DNA from: Myxococcales bacterium
GTDB taxonomy: Bacteria; Myxococcota_A; Bradymonadia; UBA7976; UBA1532
Assembly: GCA_020633465.1 (NCBI GenBank)
Contig: JACKDN010000008.1
Span: 1 to 64,000 of the forward strand
Length of the DNA: 64,000 nucleotides
Reading direction: 5' to 3'
Part shown: positions 6,736-16,200 of the stretch, piece after piece
How the letters are laid out: the number at the start of each line of letters is the position of its first letter
How positions within the stretch are numbered: position 1 is the stretch's first letter
Notes under the pieces: generated by a model
What the model was told of the DNA's origin: nothing
What the model saw: the letters and a program-made list of their open reading frames with translations, nothing else
Database searches by the model: none
Made by a program: the position numbers and the translations under genes

Positions 6736-7579
6736 GCGCCGTGTCGACGTGGGCGCCCTTCGGCATGTCCAGGCGCGACTCGTCGAAGGTCGCGCCGTAC
6801 TTCACCTCGCTCACGGACGCGACGGTCACCTTGTCGCCGCGCTTGCCCTCGGGGAAGGCGTAGGTGTCGTGCCGGCGGGCCAGCTTCAGCGGCCCGGCGG
6901 GCTGCACGTCCTCGTACACCAGCAGCTTCTCGGGCGTGTGCTGCATGCCGGGCTTCATGAAGGGCTGGTAGCTGACGACGTAGCGGATGGCCAGCAGGCG
7001 CCCGTCGTCCTTGGCGAAGTAGGCCACGTAGTAGTCGTCCGGCGCGTCGCCGGTGCCGTCGTCGAAGGTCGCCTTGATCACGTCGGCGGGCGGCAGGCCG
7101 GCCGCCGCGGGATCGTCGTCGACGATCGCCAGGTTGACGCCGGGATCGCCCAGCACGAAGGGCAGGCCGACGAAGTAGTAGGGCGTCAGCGCCCAGAAGC
7201 GCGGCGCCGCCTTGCTGGGGTCGAAGGTCGACCAGGCCTTCTGGCCGTCCCAGGCGAAGCGGCCTTCGACGGGCGCCTTCATGTCGTGGTAGGCGCGCGA
7301 CGCCAGCAGGTCGACGGTCTGCAGCGAGTTTCGGCCGGGGCGGTCGCCCACCGGCTGGTAGTCGTAGCGGAAGGTCAAGGCGCGCCCCGCGAACCAGGCG
7401 TCGAGGCCGCCGTGGTGGTCGATGCCGCGCAGGACGATCTGCCCGGCGGGCGTCGCGGCCAGGCGCCGCTTGCCCTCGGCGGCGCGGCGCGCCGGCTCGG
7501 CCGGGTCGACCGGGCGGCGCGGCTGGGCGAGCGGGGCGGTGGCGAACAACAGGACGGCGGCGGCGACGACGGCGCGCAT
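6719..7579 (-). CDS. exported DUF6503-like protein
   Basis: A 286-residue protein with a cleavable signal peptide (MRAVVAAAVLLFATAPLAQ). The mature part contains GIDHHGGLDAWFAGRALTFR, a Phe/Tyr/Trp-rich middle (FWALTPYYFVGLPFVLGDPG), then IKATFDDGTGDAPDDYYVAY and FAKDDGRLLAIRYVVSY. This order of motifs resembles the DUF6503 family of periplasmic proteins, best known from Bacteroidota; the match is from memory. The fold is probably a beta-rich LolA/outer-membrane-carrier-like sheet. GAGGTCCC precedes the ATG. It is convergent with the operon to its left and transcribed alone. Confidence 0.65.
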   Translation of the reverse strand: MRAVVAAAVLLFATAPLAQPRRPVDPAEPARRAAEGKRRLAATPAGQIVLRGIDHHGGLDAWFAGRALTFRYDYQPVGDRPGRNSLQTVDLLASRAYHDMKAPVEGRFAWDGQKAWSTFDPSKAAPRFWALTPYYFVGLPFVLGDPGVNLAIVDDDPAAAGLPPADVIKATFDDGTGDAPDDYYVAYFAKDDGRLLAIRYVVSYQPFMKPGMQHTPEKLLVYEDVQPAGPLKLARRHDTYAFPEGKRGDKVTVASVSEVKYGATFDESRLDMPKGAHVDTALNGAE

Positions 7580-7978
7580 GGGACCTCGCAGGCGGTGACG
7601 TTCGGGGGGAACGATGCGCCGCGGCGCCGCCGGGCTTCACGGCGCGCCCGGCGTTGGGTGTGGTTCCGACCCGCTGGTCCAATGTACCTCCAGCCAACTC
7701 GGCGGGGCTATCAGCGTTCAGCTTTCAGCTGTCAGCCCGGTCGCGATGATTGGGACCGTCTGCCCGGGGACCCCCGCGCGTCGACTGCGCACCGCGGTTG
7801 ACCCTCGGCACGACGCACGGGCCCGGCTGAGAGCTGACAGCTGACAGCTGACAGCCGGCCGCAGCGACCACCAGCGGCTGGTGAGCAGACCCGCGGGCGT
7901 TGAGGCGCTTGCAACCCCCGCCCCCGCGTAGTAAGCGGGTGCGCCCGGTGATGCGCCGGGCCCAGCACGGAGGCAGTG
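7580..7978. other. 399-bp divergent intergenic region
   Basis: Lies between the start of the DUF6503-like gene and the OPT transporter gene. It contains the inverted heptad repeats (7711-7855) and a short GC hairpin GCCCGG/CCGGGC at 7943-7961 just before the ribosome site ACGGAGG of the transporter. No reading frame here looks coding. Confidence 0.5.
7711..7855. repeat. inverted arrays of the heptad TCAGCTN / AGCTGAC
   Basis: Left arm at 7711-7736: TCAGCGT, TCAGCTT, TCAGCTG, TCAGC. Right arm at 7826-7855: the same heptad in reverse complement, GCTGAGA, GCTGACA, GCTGACA, GCTGACA, GC. About 90 bp of GC-rich spacer separates them. Transcribed, the arms could pair into a stem of roughly 26 bp with mismatches. 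Heptad AGCTGAC-type intergenic repeats occur in several unrelated genomes; I know of no function. Confidence 0.75.
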
Positions 7979-9778
7979 ATGAGCGAGAAGGCGAGCCCCG
8001 GCGGGGTGGCGCGCGCCGTCGTGGGTGAGTACCGGGAGCTGACCTGGGCCGCGATGATCCTCGGGATCGTCCAGGGCATCGTGCTGAACCTGGCGTTCGT
8101 CTACGCGGCGTTGAAGCTGGGCTTCAGCATCGGCGGATCCACGGTGGCCTCGATCATGGGCTACGCCCTGCTGCGCGGTGTCATGCGCAAGGGCACGATG
8201 ATCGAGAACAACATCAACCAGACCATCGCGTCGGGCATCAACACCGCGGGCACGGGCATCGTGTTCACCGTGCCCGCGCTGTTCATGCTGGACGCCAAGT
8301 GGAAGGCGGCCGGCCAGCCCGGCCTCGAGTTCTCGCCCTGGCCGCTGGCCGTCGCGGGCGTGGCCGGCGCCATCCTCGGCGTCGTGCTGATCATCCCGCT
8401 GCGCAAGCAGATGATCGACCTCGACCGGCTGCGCTTCCCCAGCGGCGTCGCCGTCACCACCATCATCCGCTCGGGCTCGGCCGGCCTCGAGAAGGCCAAG
8501 CTGCTGTTCATCGGCTTCGCCATCGCGGCCACCTGGAAGTTCGTGATGGCCGCCGGCTGGCTCGACAGCCCCGGCCTGCTCGAATACGAGGAGCTGAACA
8601 TCTCGTTCGGCGTCATCCCCGACTACCTGTCGCCGGTGCTGTACCTGTCCCTGATGAACCTGGCCGCCGGCCTGCTGGCGGGCCGCGGCGGCTTGCCCTT
8701 CTTCGCCGGCGGCATCCTCGCCTGGTGGGTGGTGTCGCCGGCCGCCGTCGCCATGGACTGGGTGCCGCAGGCGGCCCTCGACGAGGGCGCGGCCTCGGGC
8801 TTCATCTACGGCAAGATGCTGCGCCCGCTGGGCATCGGCACCCTCATCGGCGGCGCGCTGATGGGCGTCGTCGTCGCCTTCCCGGCCATCAAGAGCGCGG
8901 TCGCCAGCCTCGCCTCGGCGGCCAAGACCGCCGGCGCCGGCGGCAGCAAGGTGGGCAGCGACGAGATGCCCCTGTGGGTGCTGATCGCCGGCAGCGTGGC
9001 CGCGGTGATCCTGTTCTTCGTCGCCGCCCTCATCACCCCCGGCGTCTCGGCCGGGCAGGCGATCGTCGCGGCCGTCGTCGGCACGCTGTGGCTGGGCCTC
9101 GCGGGCCTGATCGTCGCCCAGGCGACCGGCATGACCGACATCTCGCCCATGTCGGGCATGGCGCTCATCTCGGTGACGCTGATGATGTGGCTGCTCGACA
9201 GCAACATCGCCGCCGCGATGGCCGTCGGCGTCGCGGTCTGCGTCGCCATCGGCCAGGGCGCCGACATGATGCAGGACCTCAAGACCGGCTTCATGATCGG
9301 CGGCCGCCCGGTCAAGCAGCAGATCGCCCAGTTCTGCGTGACGTGGATCGGCGCGCTGCTGGCGCTGGGCGCCATCTACGTGCTGTGGACCAACGGCCCC
9401 AACGGCCAGGACTTCGGTGGCTTCGGCGTCGAGGGCTCGCCCCTGCCCGCCCCGCAGGCCGGCGCCCTGATGGGCATCATCGACGCGGTGAAGTCGGGCA
9501 ACGTGCCCATCGACAAGTACGCCATGGGCGGCGCCGTCGGCGCGCTGCTCGGCGCGGCCCCGATGGCCGGCCTCGGCGTGCTCATCGGCCTGGCGATGTA
9601 CCTGCCCTTCTCGATCACGCTGGGCTACGGCATCGGCTGCCTGACGCAGATGTGGCTGGGCAAGAAGTTCGGCGGCCACTTCGTCGAGCACAAGCTCGTG
9701 CCCCTGGCGGCCGGCCTCATCGTGGGCGAGGCGCTGATGGGCATCGCGCACGCGGCCTACGAGATCTTCTTCAAGTGA
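7979..9778 (+). CDS. OPT-family oligopeptide transporter
   Basis: A 599-residue polytopic inner-membrane protein with about 14 hydrophobic segments. It carries the family hallmark near the N-terminus: YRELTWAAMILGIVQGIVLN followed by YAALKLGFSIGGSTVASI, then NNINQTIASGINTAGTGIVF. OPT proteins are proton-coupled importers of small peptides, or of metal-chelate complexes in the YSL branch. The C-terminal third has the conserved region with MYLPFSITLGYGIGCL. ATG at 7979 is preferred over GTG at 7976 because ACGGAGG lies 5 nt before it. The next gene, 8 nt away, encodes a small membrane protein. The substrate cannot be told from the sequence. Confidence 0.9.
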   Translation: MSEKASPGGVARAVVGEYRELTWAAMILGIVQGIVLNLAFVYAALKLGFSIGGSTVASIMGYALLRGVMRKGTMIENNINQTIASGINTAGTGIVFTVPALFMLDAKWKAAGQPGLEFSPWPLAVAGVAGAILGVVLIIPLRKQMIDLDRLRFPSGVAVTTIIRSGSAGLEKAKLLFIGFAIAATWKFVMAAGWLDSPGLLEYEELNISFGVIPDYLSPVLYLSLMNLAAGLLAGRGGLPFFAGGILAWWVVSPAAVAMDWVPQAALDEGAASGFIYGKMLRPLGIGTLIGGALMGVVVAFPAIKSAVASLASAAKTAGAGGSKVGSDEMPLWVLIAGSVAAVILFFVAALITPGVSAGQAIVAAVVGTLWLGLAGLIVAQATGMTDISPMSGMALISVTLMMWLLDSNIAAAMAVGVAVCVAIGQGADMMQDLKTGFMIGGRPVKQQIAQFCVTWIGALLALGAIYVLWTNGPNGQDFGGFGVEGSPLPAPQAGALMGIIDAVKSGNVPIDKYAMGGAVGALLGAAPMAGLGVLIGLAMYLPFSITLGYGIGCLTQMWLGKKFGGHFVEHKLVPLAAGLIVGEALMGIAHAAYEIFFK

Positions 9779-9786
9779 GTGGCGCC

Positions 9787-10347
9787 ATGAACCGCTTTCC
9801 CCCCGTCCTGTTCGCGATCGGCATCATGGTGGCCATCTCGGGCGGCGCGAAGACGCCCGAGAAGGTGGGCGCGTGGCCCGACTCGTGGCCCATCTTCGCG
9901 CTGGGCGCCGTGGCCGCGCTGATCGGGCTGGTGCTGTGGCGCCGCCAGAAGGCGCTGGCGCGCGCGAACCTGAAGGAGCAGATGTCGGCCCCGGGGCAGG
10001 CCAACAACCCCTTCGAGCTGCTGGCCGGCCTGATCGAGCCCGCCCGGCGGTTGGGCGCCGAGATCGACACGCTGGGCGCCGAGGCCATCTGCCAGCGGGT
10101 CGACGATCTGCTCGAGACCTACGTGCTGCCGATGGCCGAGGTGCGGCAGCGCGTGCTCGACCGCCTGGGCATGGCCGCCGGCGCCGAGGTGCTGGTCACC
10201 GTCGCCTTCGCCGAGCGCATGCTGAACCGCACCTGGTCGGCCGCCGGCGACGAACACCTGCCCGAGGCCCGCGCGGTCTACCCCGACGCCCTCGAGGCCT
10301 TCATCGAGGCGCAGGCGCTGGCCGAGAAGGCGCTCGCGAGCGCCTGA
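9787..10347 (+). CDS. small membrane protein downstream of the OPT transporter
   Basis: A 186-residue protein with two N-terminal hydrophobic segments (FPPVLFAIGIMVAISGG and WPIFALGAVAALIGLVLWRR) and a cytoplasmic helical domain of about 125 residues. Separated from the transporter stop by 8 nt and therefore probably co-transcribed. No catalytic motif is visible and I do not recognise the family. Its fixed position suggests an accessory or stability factor for the transporter, which is inference only. Its stop is 5 nt from the convergent AMMECR1 gene. Confidence 0.65.
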   Translation: MNRFPPVLFAIGIMVAISGGAKTPEKVGAWPDSWPIFALGAVAALIGLVLWRRQKALARANLKEQMSAPGQANNPFELLAGLIEPARRLGAEIDTLGAEAICQRVDDLLETYVLPMAEVRQRVLDRLGMAAGAEVLVTVAFAERMLNRTWSAAGDEHLPEARAVYPDALEAFIEAQALAEKALASA

Positions 10348-10352
10348 CGCCC

Positions 10353-10979
10353 TCAGGCCGTCCAGAGGCGCTCGCCGGCGGGCAGCGCCGAGGCGTCCAC
10401 CTTCACCGTCACGAAGCGCTCGGCCTGCACGCCGACCAGATCGTCGTCCGGCCGCAGGCCCGCCTTGGCCTTCAGGTGGCGCAGGAAGTCCCCCGCGTCG
10501 GGCAGCTGATCCCACACGCTGGGCAGGAACAGACCCCGCCGGCCGCGCCCGGTGAGCATCACGCCGTCGACGCCGGGCCGCAGCTTGCCGCGCAGATCGT
10601 CGGCGTCGGTGAAGGGCAGCGGCGCCAGCGGGCTGAGCACCGAGATCGACAGGGTCAGCCCCTCGAGCTCCGGCCGGCGCAGCGGCCGGAAGCGCGGATC
10701 GCGCAGCGCGGCGCCCACGGCGTTGTCGGCCACGTCGGCCGCCAGGGGGCGGTGGGCGTCGACCGAGCCGATGCAGCCGCGCAGGTCGCCGTGCCGGGTG
10801 AGCGTCACGAAGCAGGCGCCGTCGGCGCGCAGCGCGGTGGGCTGCGCCTCGAGATCGACGGTCAGCCCCTCGCCGGTCCGCAGCGCGTGCTCGATGCTCT
10901 GGGCGGCGAGGCGCACCAGGCGCGCGCCGTGGGCGTCGACGAGGGCCCGGGTGCCGCCGAGCAGATCCTCGGGGCTCAC
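10353..10979 (-). CDS. amrA: AMMECR1-domain protein (AmmeMemoRadiSam system protein A)
   Basis: A 208-residue AMMECR1-fold protein. It has the signature block CFVTLTRHGDLRGCIGSVDA, then the conserved helix ADNAVGAALRDPRFRPL and the strand LSISVLSPLAPLPF; the LRGCIG motif is diagnostic. The GTG start at 10979 overlaps the Memo gene's stop (GTGA), so both are made from one mRNA. The exact reaction is not established. The family is found almost always with Memo and a radical SAM enzyme, and all three are present here. Confidence 0.88.
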   Translation of the reverse strand: MSPEDLLGGTRALVDAHGARLVRLAAQSIEHALRTGEGLTVDLEAQPTALRADGACFVTLTRHGDLRGCIGSVDAHRPLAADVADNAVGAALRDPRFRPLRRPELEGLTLSISVLSPLAPLPFTDADDLRGKLRPGVDGVMLTGRGRRGLFLPSVWDQLPDAGDFLRHLKAKAGLRPDDDLVGVQAERFVTVKVDASALPAGERLWTA

Positions 10980-11788
10980 GAGGTCGGCTCGCGGAAGGCC
11001 CAGGCGCCGTAGCCCACCACCCGCGACTTGTCGCCGGCCGTGTCGCCGCTGGTGCGCAGATCGAGCGTCTCGACCTGCAGGCGCCGCCGCCGGGCCACCT
11101 CGAGCAGCCCCCCCACGGGCACCCGGCCGCAGGCGGCGTCGCGGCCGATCGCGTCGGGTCGCAGCGCCTCGATGGCCTGGCAGGTGGCGGCGTCGCAGCG
11201 GCGGGCCTCGGCGTGCGACAGATAGTGGCTCAGATCGCTCGAGACGACGATCAGCGTCTCCTCGCCGCCCCACAGCAGCTCGAGCACGTCGGCGACCTCG
11301 TCGGGGGTGGCCGCGCCGACCACGAAGGGGGCCAGCGCGAAGTCGCCCAGCACCACCTGCAGGAAGGGCAGGTGCACCTCGAGGCTGTGCTCGTCACGGT
11401 GGGTGGCGTCGAACACCTCGACCTGCGGCAGCGCGAGCGCGCGGTCGAGCGCCTCGCGATCGAGCGGCACCAGGCCCAGGGGCGTGCGGAAGGCGTCCAC
11501 CGAGGGCGCCGCGAGGCCGCGCACGGCCACCCGGTGACAGGGGCCCAGCAGGACGACCCGACGCACCACGTCGCGCAGGGGCGCCACGCGGGCGTAGGCG
11601 CTGGCGGCGATGGGCCCCGAATACACCAGGCCGGCGTGCGGGGCGATCAACGCCTTGGGTGGTGGGCCCGTCGGCGCCTCGACCTCGGACAGGTAGCGAC
11701 GGACGTCCGCCTCGAGGGTGGCGGCGTCGCCGGCGTAGAACAGGCCCGCCACGGCGGCGGGGCGGACGCGGGAAGCTTCGGCGTGCAT
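10976..11788 (-). CDS. amrB: Memo-family protein (AmmeMemoRadiSam system protein B)
   Basis: A 270-residue Memo-like protein, related in fold to class III extradiol dioxygenases. Family features in order: RPAAVAGLFYAGDAATLEAD at the N-terminus, LIAPHAGLVYSGPIAASAYA with the conserved PHAG histidine, LLGPCHRV, DEHSLEVHLPFLQ with the second His cluster, and VVSSDLSHYLSHAEA with the SSDLSHY motif. These histidines line the putative metal site. AGGAGG lies 9-10 nt before the ATG. It leads a two-gene operon with the AMMECR1 gene, divergent from the radical SAM gene across 111 bp. Confidence 0.9.
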   Translation of the reverse strand: MHAEASRVRPAAVAGLFYAGDAATLEADVRRYLSEVEAPTGPPPKALIAPHAGLVYSGPIAASAYARVAPLRDVVRRVVLLGPCHRVAVRGLAAPSVDAFRTPLGLVPLDREALDRALALPQVEVFDATHRDEHSLEVHLPFLQVVLGDFALAPFVVGAATPDEVADVLELLWGGEETLIVVSSDLSHYLSHAEARRCDAATCQAIEALRPDAIGRDAACGRVPVGGLLEVARRRRLQVETLDLRTSGDTAGDKSRVVGYGAWAFREPTS

Positions 11789-11899
11789 GGTCGTGTTCCT
11801 CCTGCCAGCACGACGACCGTCGGACCATTCGGTCGCGCGCTGTCCCGTGTGTCCCGTCCAACGCGGCGCTGGCTCGGAGCGAGCCGAGAGGATTCAGAC

Positions 11900-12988
<1,089 letters not shown>

Positions 12989-13000
12989 CATATCGAAGCC

Positions 13001-13246
13001 GTGCGCGCGTACGACTTCGATCTCCACATCGGCGCCGAGGCCTGGCTGGACTACTACCGGGGCACGGCCAAGGTCGTCGTGGCGACCACCCACCAGGGCG
13101 TGCGGGTGCAGTTCCAGGCGAAGCACCTGCAGCCCTTCCTCACCCGCGACGGCGTGCGCGGCACCTTCCGGCTGGTGGTCGACGACCGCAACAACTTCGT
13201 CCGCCTCGAACAGCTGACCAGCCCGGCGGGCGGCTGGGTCGCCTAG
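13001..13246 (+). CDS. DUF2835 family protein
   Basis: An 81-residue protein matching the DUF2835 pattern: FDLHIGAEAWLDYYRGTAKV at the start, GVRVQFQAKHLQPFLTRDGV in the middle, then GTFRLVVDDRNNFVRLEQL. It starts with GTG 12 nt after the radical SAM gene. The family is small, cytoplasmic and of unknown function; the fold is probably all beta. The same-strand position suggests read-through transcription from the radical SAM gene. Confidence 0.8.
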   Translation: MRAYDFDLHIGAEAWLDYYRGTAKVVVATTHQGVRVQFQAKHLQPFLTRDGVRGTFRLVVDDRNNFVRLEQLTSPAGGWVA

Positions 13247-13260
13247 GAGGAGCCTGTTGC

Positions 13261-13352
13261 GCATTCGGGGCACTTCGCGGTGCACGCCCCCGAATGCTCG
13301 GCTCGGCGTTGCGAAAGCAAGGCGATACCGCCGGGTATCGTCGTGCTTCCGC
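13261..13352. repeat. two consecutive imperfect hairpins
   Basis: First hairpin: GCATTCGGGG at 13261-13270 pairs with CCCCGAATGC at 13288-13297 (10 bp, 17-nt loop). Second: 13311-13329 pairs with 13334-13352 (GCGAAAGCA... against ...TGCTTCCGC), 16 of 19 positions, 4-nt loop centred on CCG. They lie between DUF2835 and the HEAT-repeat gene. They could act as a transcription terminator or be a REP/MITE-like repetitive element. No T-run follows the second stem. Confidence 0.55.
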
Positions 13353-13471
13353 GCCTTGATCCGAGCTTTCGGTGACGCACCCCGCTCGGCCCCTCCATGC
13401 GCACCAGTCTCCAGCCCCCTCGACGTGGGCGGCGTGGCCGCTACAATGCGCCCCTCTCCGAGGAGGCGCCC

Positions 13472-14266
13472 ATGAGCACGAACGACTCCATCAGCGACCT
13501 GTTCGCCACCGCCGTCGAGAGCGACGACGAGGACGCGGTGCACGCGGCCGTCATGGCGCTGCACCGGCGCGGCGACTCGGCCACCCTGACCGCCGCCGTC
13601 GAGCTGCTGGGCGATCCCGATCCGCGGCGCCGCTCGGTGGCCGCCGACGTCATCGGCCAGCTCGGCGTGCCCGAGCGCACCCTGCCCGACGCCTGCTTCG
13701 ACGCCCTCGCGGCGCGCCTGCCCCAGGAGGACCACCCGGCCGTGCTGGGCGATCTGGGCATCGCCTTCGGCCACCTGCGCGATCCCCGCGCCGTCGCCCT
13801 GCTGCTGCCCCTGTGCGATCACGCGTCGGCCGACGTGCGCTTCGGCGTGGTGCAAGGGCTGATGGGCCAGGAGGACGCGGACGCGGTCGAGGCGCTCGAG
13901 CGCCTGTCGGCCGATCCCGACGCCGAGGTGCGCCGCTGGGCCACCTTCGCCCTCGGCAGCCAGTGCGAGGTCGACACCGCGTCGGTCCGCGCGGCCCTGT
14001 GGGCCCGCCTCGACGACGCCGACGCCGAGGTGCGCAAGGAGGCCCTCGTCGGCCTCGCCGAGCGCGGCGATCTGGACGTCGTGCCGACGCTGGCGGCGAT
14101 GCTCGACGCCGAGGGCCTCGACCTCGAGCTGGTCGAGGCCGCGGGCCTGCTGGGCGATCCGGGCCTGTTTCCGGTGCTGACCGCCCTGCGCGCGCACCCG
14201 GACCTCACGCCGCGCGCCGAAGAGGTGCTCGACGACGCCATCGCCCGCTGCGATCCCGAGGCCTGA
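13472..14266 (+). CDS. HEAT-repeat protein
   Basis: A 264-residue all-helical protein made of HEAT-like repeats of about 30-35 residues. Successive units read VELLGDPDPRRRSVAADVIG, LGHLRDPRAVALLLPLCDHA-type turns, LSADPDAEVRRWATFALGSQ and LDDADAEVRKEALVGLAERG, each with the Asp-Pro/Asp-Ala-x-x-Arg turn. HEAT solenoids bind other proteins, and nothing here indicates the partner. GAGGAGG lies 6 nt before the ATG at 13472. The downstream M3 peptidase starts 2 nt after its stop, so the two form an operon. There is no signal peptide, so it is cytoplasmic. Confidence 0.8.
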   Translation: MSTNDSISDLFATAVESDDEDAVHAAVMALHRRGDSATLTAAVELLGDPDPRRRSVAADVIGQLGVPERTLPDACFDALAARLPQEDHPAVLGDLGIAFGHLRDPRAVALLLPLCDHASADVRFGVVQGLMGQEDADAVEALERLSADPDAEVRRWATFALGSQCEVDTASVRAALWARLDDADAEVRKEALVGLAERGDLDVVPTLAAMLDAEGLDLELVEAAGLLGDPGLFPVLTALRAHPDLTPRAEEVLDDAIARCDPEA

Positions 14267-14268
14267 GC

Positions 14269-16053
14269 ATGACCACGCCGCCGACCTGGGATCTGAGCGC
14301 CTTCTTCCCCGGCCTCGACAGCCCCGCCTACGCCGCCGAACGCGCGGCGGTGGCCGAGGGCATCGCCGCCGCCCGCGCCGACGCCGAGCGCCTCGGGCCG
14401 CCCGCTCCCGGCGCCCTCGACGCGTGGGCCGAGCTGCTGTGCCGCGCCGAGTCGCTGCAGGCCCGCCTGGGCCACCTGGGCATCTACGTCGGCGGTCTGG
14501 CCTCGGTCGACGCGCGCGACGACGGCGCCCGCGCCGCGTCCAGCGCCGTGGACGGGCTGTACGCCGCCTTCCGCCAGCTGTCGGCGGTGCTGGTGGCCAG
14601 CCTGGGTGAGACCGACGCCGCCACCTTCGAGCAGCTGGCCGCGCACCCCGATCTCGAGGGCACCCGGCGGCGCCTGACCCTGCTGCGCGAGCAGGCGCGC
14701 CTCAGCATGCCCACCGCCCACGAGGTGCTGGCCGCGGACCTGGGCGTCGACGGGCTGGACGCCTGGGGGCGCCTGTACTCGCAGGTGACCGGCGCCATGG
14801 ACTTCGAGCTGCGGCCCGGCGTGCGGGTGCCCCTGGCCCAGCGGCGCAGCCTGATGCAGGACGCCGATCCCGCCGTGCGCGCCGCCGCCCTGGTGAACGC
14901 GAACGCCGAGATCGCGAAGAACGAGGCCGTGTTCAGCGCCGCGCTGAACGCGATCGCGGGCACGCGGCTGACGCTGCAGCGCCACCGCGGCGTGGCGGAT
15001 CCGCTGGTCGAGCCGCTGCGCGACGCGGCGCTGTCGCGCGGCACGCTCGAGACCATGTTCGCCGTGTGCGCCGAGCGCGCCGAGCTGCCCCGCCGCTACC
15101 TGCGGCTGAAGGCGCGCCTGCTGGGCGTCGAGCGCCTGGGCTTCCAGGATCTGTCGGCGCCGCTGCCGGTCGACGAGCCGCCCAGCCTCGGCTGGGACGA
15201 CGCGGTGCGCATCGTGATCGACGCCTTCGACGCCTACGACCCGGCCATGGGCGACTACGCGCGCGAGGCCGTCGAGCGGCGCTGGATCGACGCCGCCCCC
15301 CGGCCCGGCAAGCGCCCCGGCGCCTACTGCGCGAGCTCGCGCGTCGCGCGGCAGTCGCGGGTGTTCCTCAGCTACAACGACACCCTGGGCGACGTGCAGA
15401 CCCTGGCGCACGAGCTGGGCCACGCCTGGCACAGCCACGTGATGGCCGACATGCGCCCCTGGGCGACGCTGTACCCGATGACCCTGGCCGAGACGGCGTC
15501 GACCTTCGCCGAGTGCCTGGTGGGGGACGCGCTGCTGAACCAGCCGGGCGCCTCGGCCTCCCAGCGCCGCATGGTGCTCGACCTGCGGCTCGAGCGGGCG
15601 GCGGCCTTCATGCTCAACACGCCGATGCGCTTCGAGTTCGAGAAGGCGTTCTACGCCGAGCGCCGCGACGGCGAGGTCTCTTCGGGGCGGCTGTGCGCGC
15701 TGATGGCCGACACCCAGCGGCGCATCTACGGCGACACGCTGGCGGAGGATCAGCTCGACCCCTGGTTCTGGGCGTCCAAGCTGCACTTCTTCCTCACCGA
15801 CATCAGCTTCTACAACTTCCCGTATACATTCGGGTATCTGTTCAGCACGGGCGTCTTCGCGCGCGCCCGCGACGAGGGCCCCGGCTTCCGCGCGACCTAC
15901 CGCCGGTTGCTGCGCGCGACCGGCAGCGCCACCGCCGAGGAGGTCGCGCGCGAGGTGCTGGGCGTCGAGCTCGGCGCCCCCGACTTCTGGCACGCGGCGC
16001 TCGACGACGTGGCGCGCGATCTCGAGGCCTTCGAGGCGGAGCTCGCGACCTGA
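14269..16053 (+). CDS. pepF: M3-family oligoendopeptidase (PepF-like)
   Basis: A 594-residue zinc metallopeptidase of family M3. The active site is His381-Glu-Leu-Gly-His385 (LAHELGHAWHSHV) with the third ligand Glu408 in LAETASTFAEC. Upstream is the oligoendopeptidase F N-terminal helical domain (residues about 1-200), and the C-terminal YNFPYTFGYLFSTGVFARAR is the family's substrate-binding Tyr/Gly-rich segment. These enzymes cleave oligopeptides of about 5-20 residues in the cytoplasm. The gene starts 2 nt after the HEAT-repeat gene. A short hairpin CGCGCC/GGCGCG at 16066-16083 follows the stop and may aid termination. Confidence 0.9.
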   Translation: MTTPPTWDLSAFFPGLDSPAYAAERAAVAEGIAAARADAERLGPPAPGALDAWAELLCRAESLQARLGHLGIYVGGLASVDARDDGARAASSAVDGLYAAFRQLSAVLVASLGETDAATFEQLAAHPDLEGTRRRLTLLREQARLSMPTAHEVLAADLGVDGLDAWGRLYSQVTGAMDFELRPGVRVPLAQRRSLMQDADPAVRAAALVNANAEIAKNEAVFSAALNAIAGTRLTLQRHRGVADPLVEPLRDAALSRGTLETMFAVCAERAELPRRYLRLKARLLGVERLGFQDLSAPLPVDEPPSLGWDDAVRIVIDAFDAYDPAMGDYAREAVERRWIDAAPRPGKRPGAYCASSRVARQSRVFLSYNDTLGDVQTLAHELGHAWHSHVMADMRPWATLYPMTLAETASTFAECLVGDALLNQPGASASQRRMVLDLRLERAAAFMLNTPMRFEFEKAFYAERRDGEVSSGRLCALMADTQRRIYGDTLAEDQLDPWFWASKLHFFLTDISFYNFPYTFGYLFSTGVFARARDEGPGFRATYRRLLRATGSATAEEVAREVLGVELGAPDFWHAALDDVARDLEAFEAELAT

Positions 16054-16173
16054 ACACTGATTGAACGCGCCCTGCACGGCGCGCGCCCCTGTGAGCTTCG
16101 AGAGTTTCGGCCCCACCGCGGGCCTTGATTCCCCCCCTCGATTGGACCACCATCCGCGCAGGAGGGCACGGCT

Positions 16174-16190
16174 GCCGCCCGGTGGGCGGC
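16174..16190 (+). promoter_or_regulatory. hairpin directly before the ribosome site of the serine hydrolase gene
   Basis: Perfect 7-bp stem GCCGCCC/GGGCGGC with a GGT loop, ending one base before the GGGGA ribosome site and 11 nt before the ATG at 16201. It could slow ribosome loading. Such stems are also common by chance at this GC content. Confidence 0.3.
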
Positions 16191-16200
16191 GGGGAAGTGC

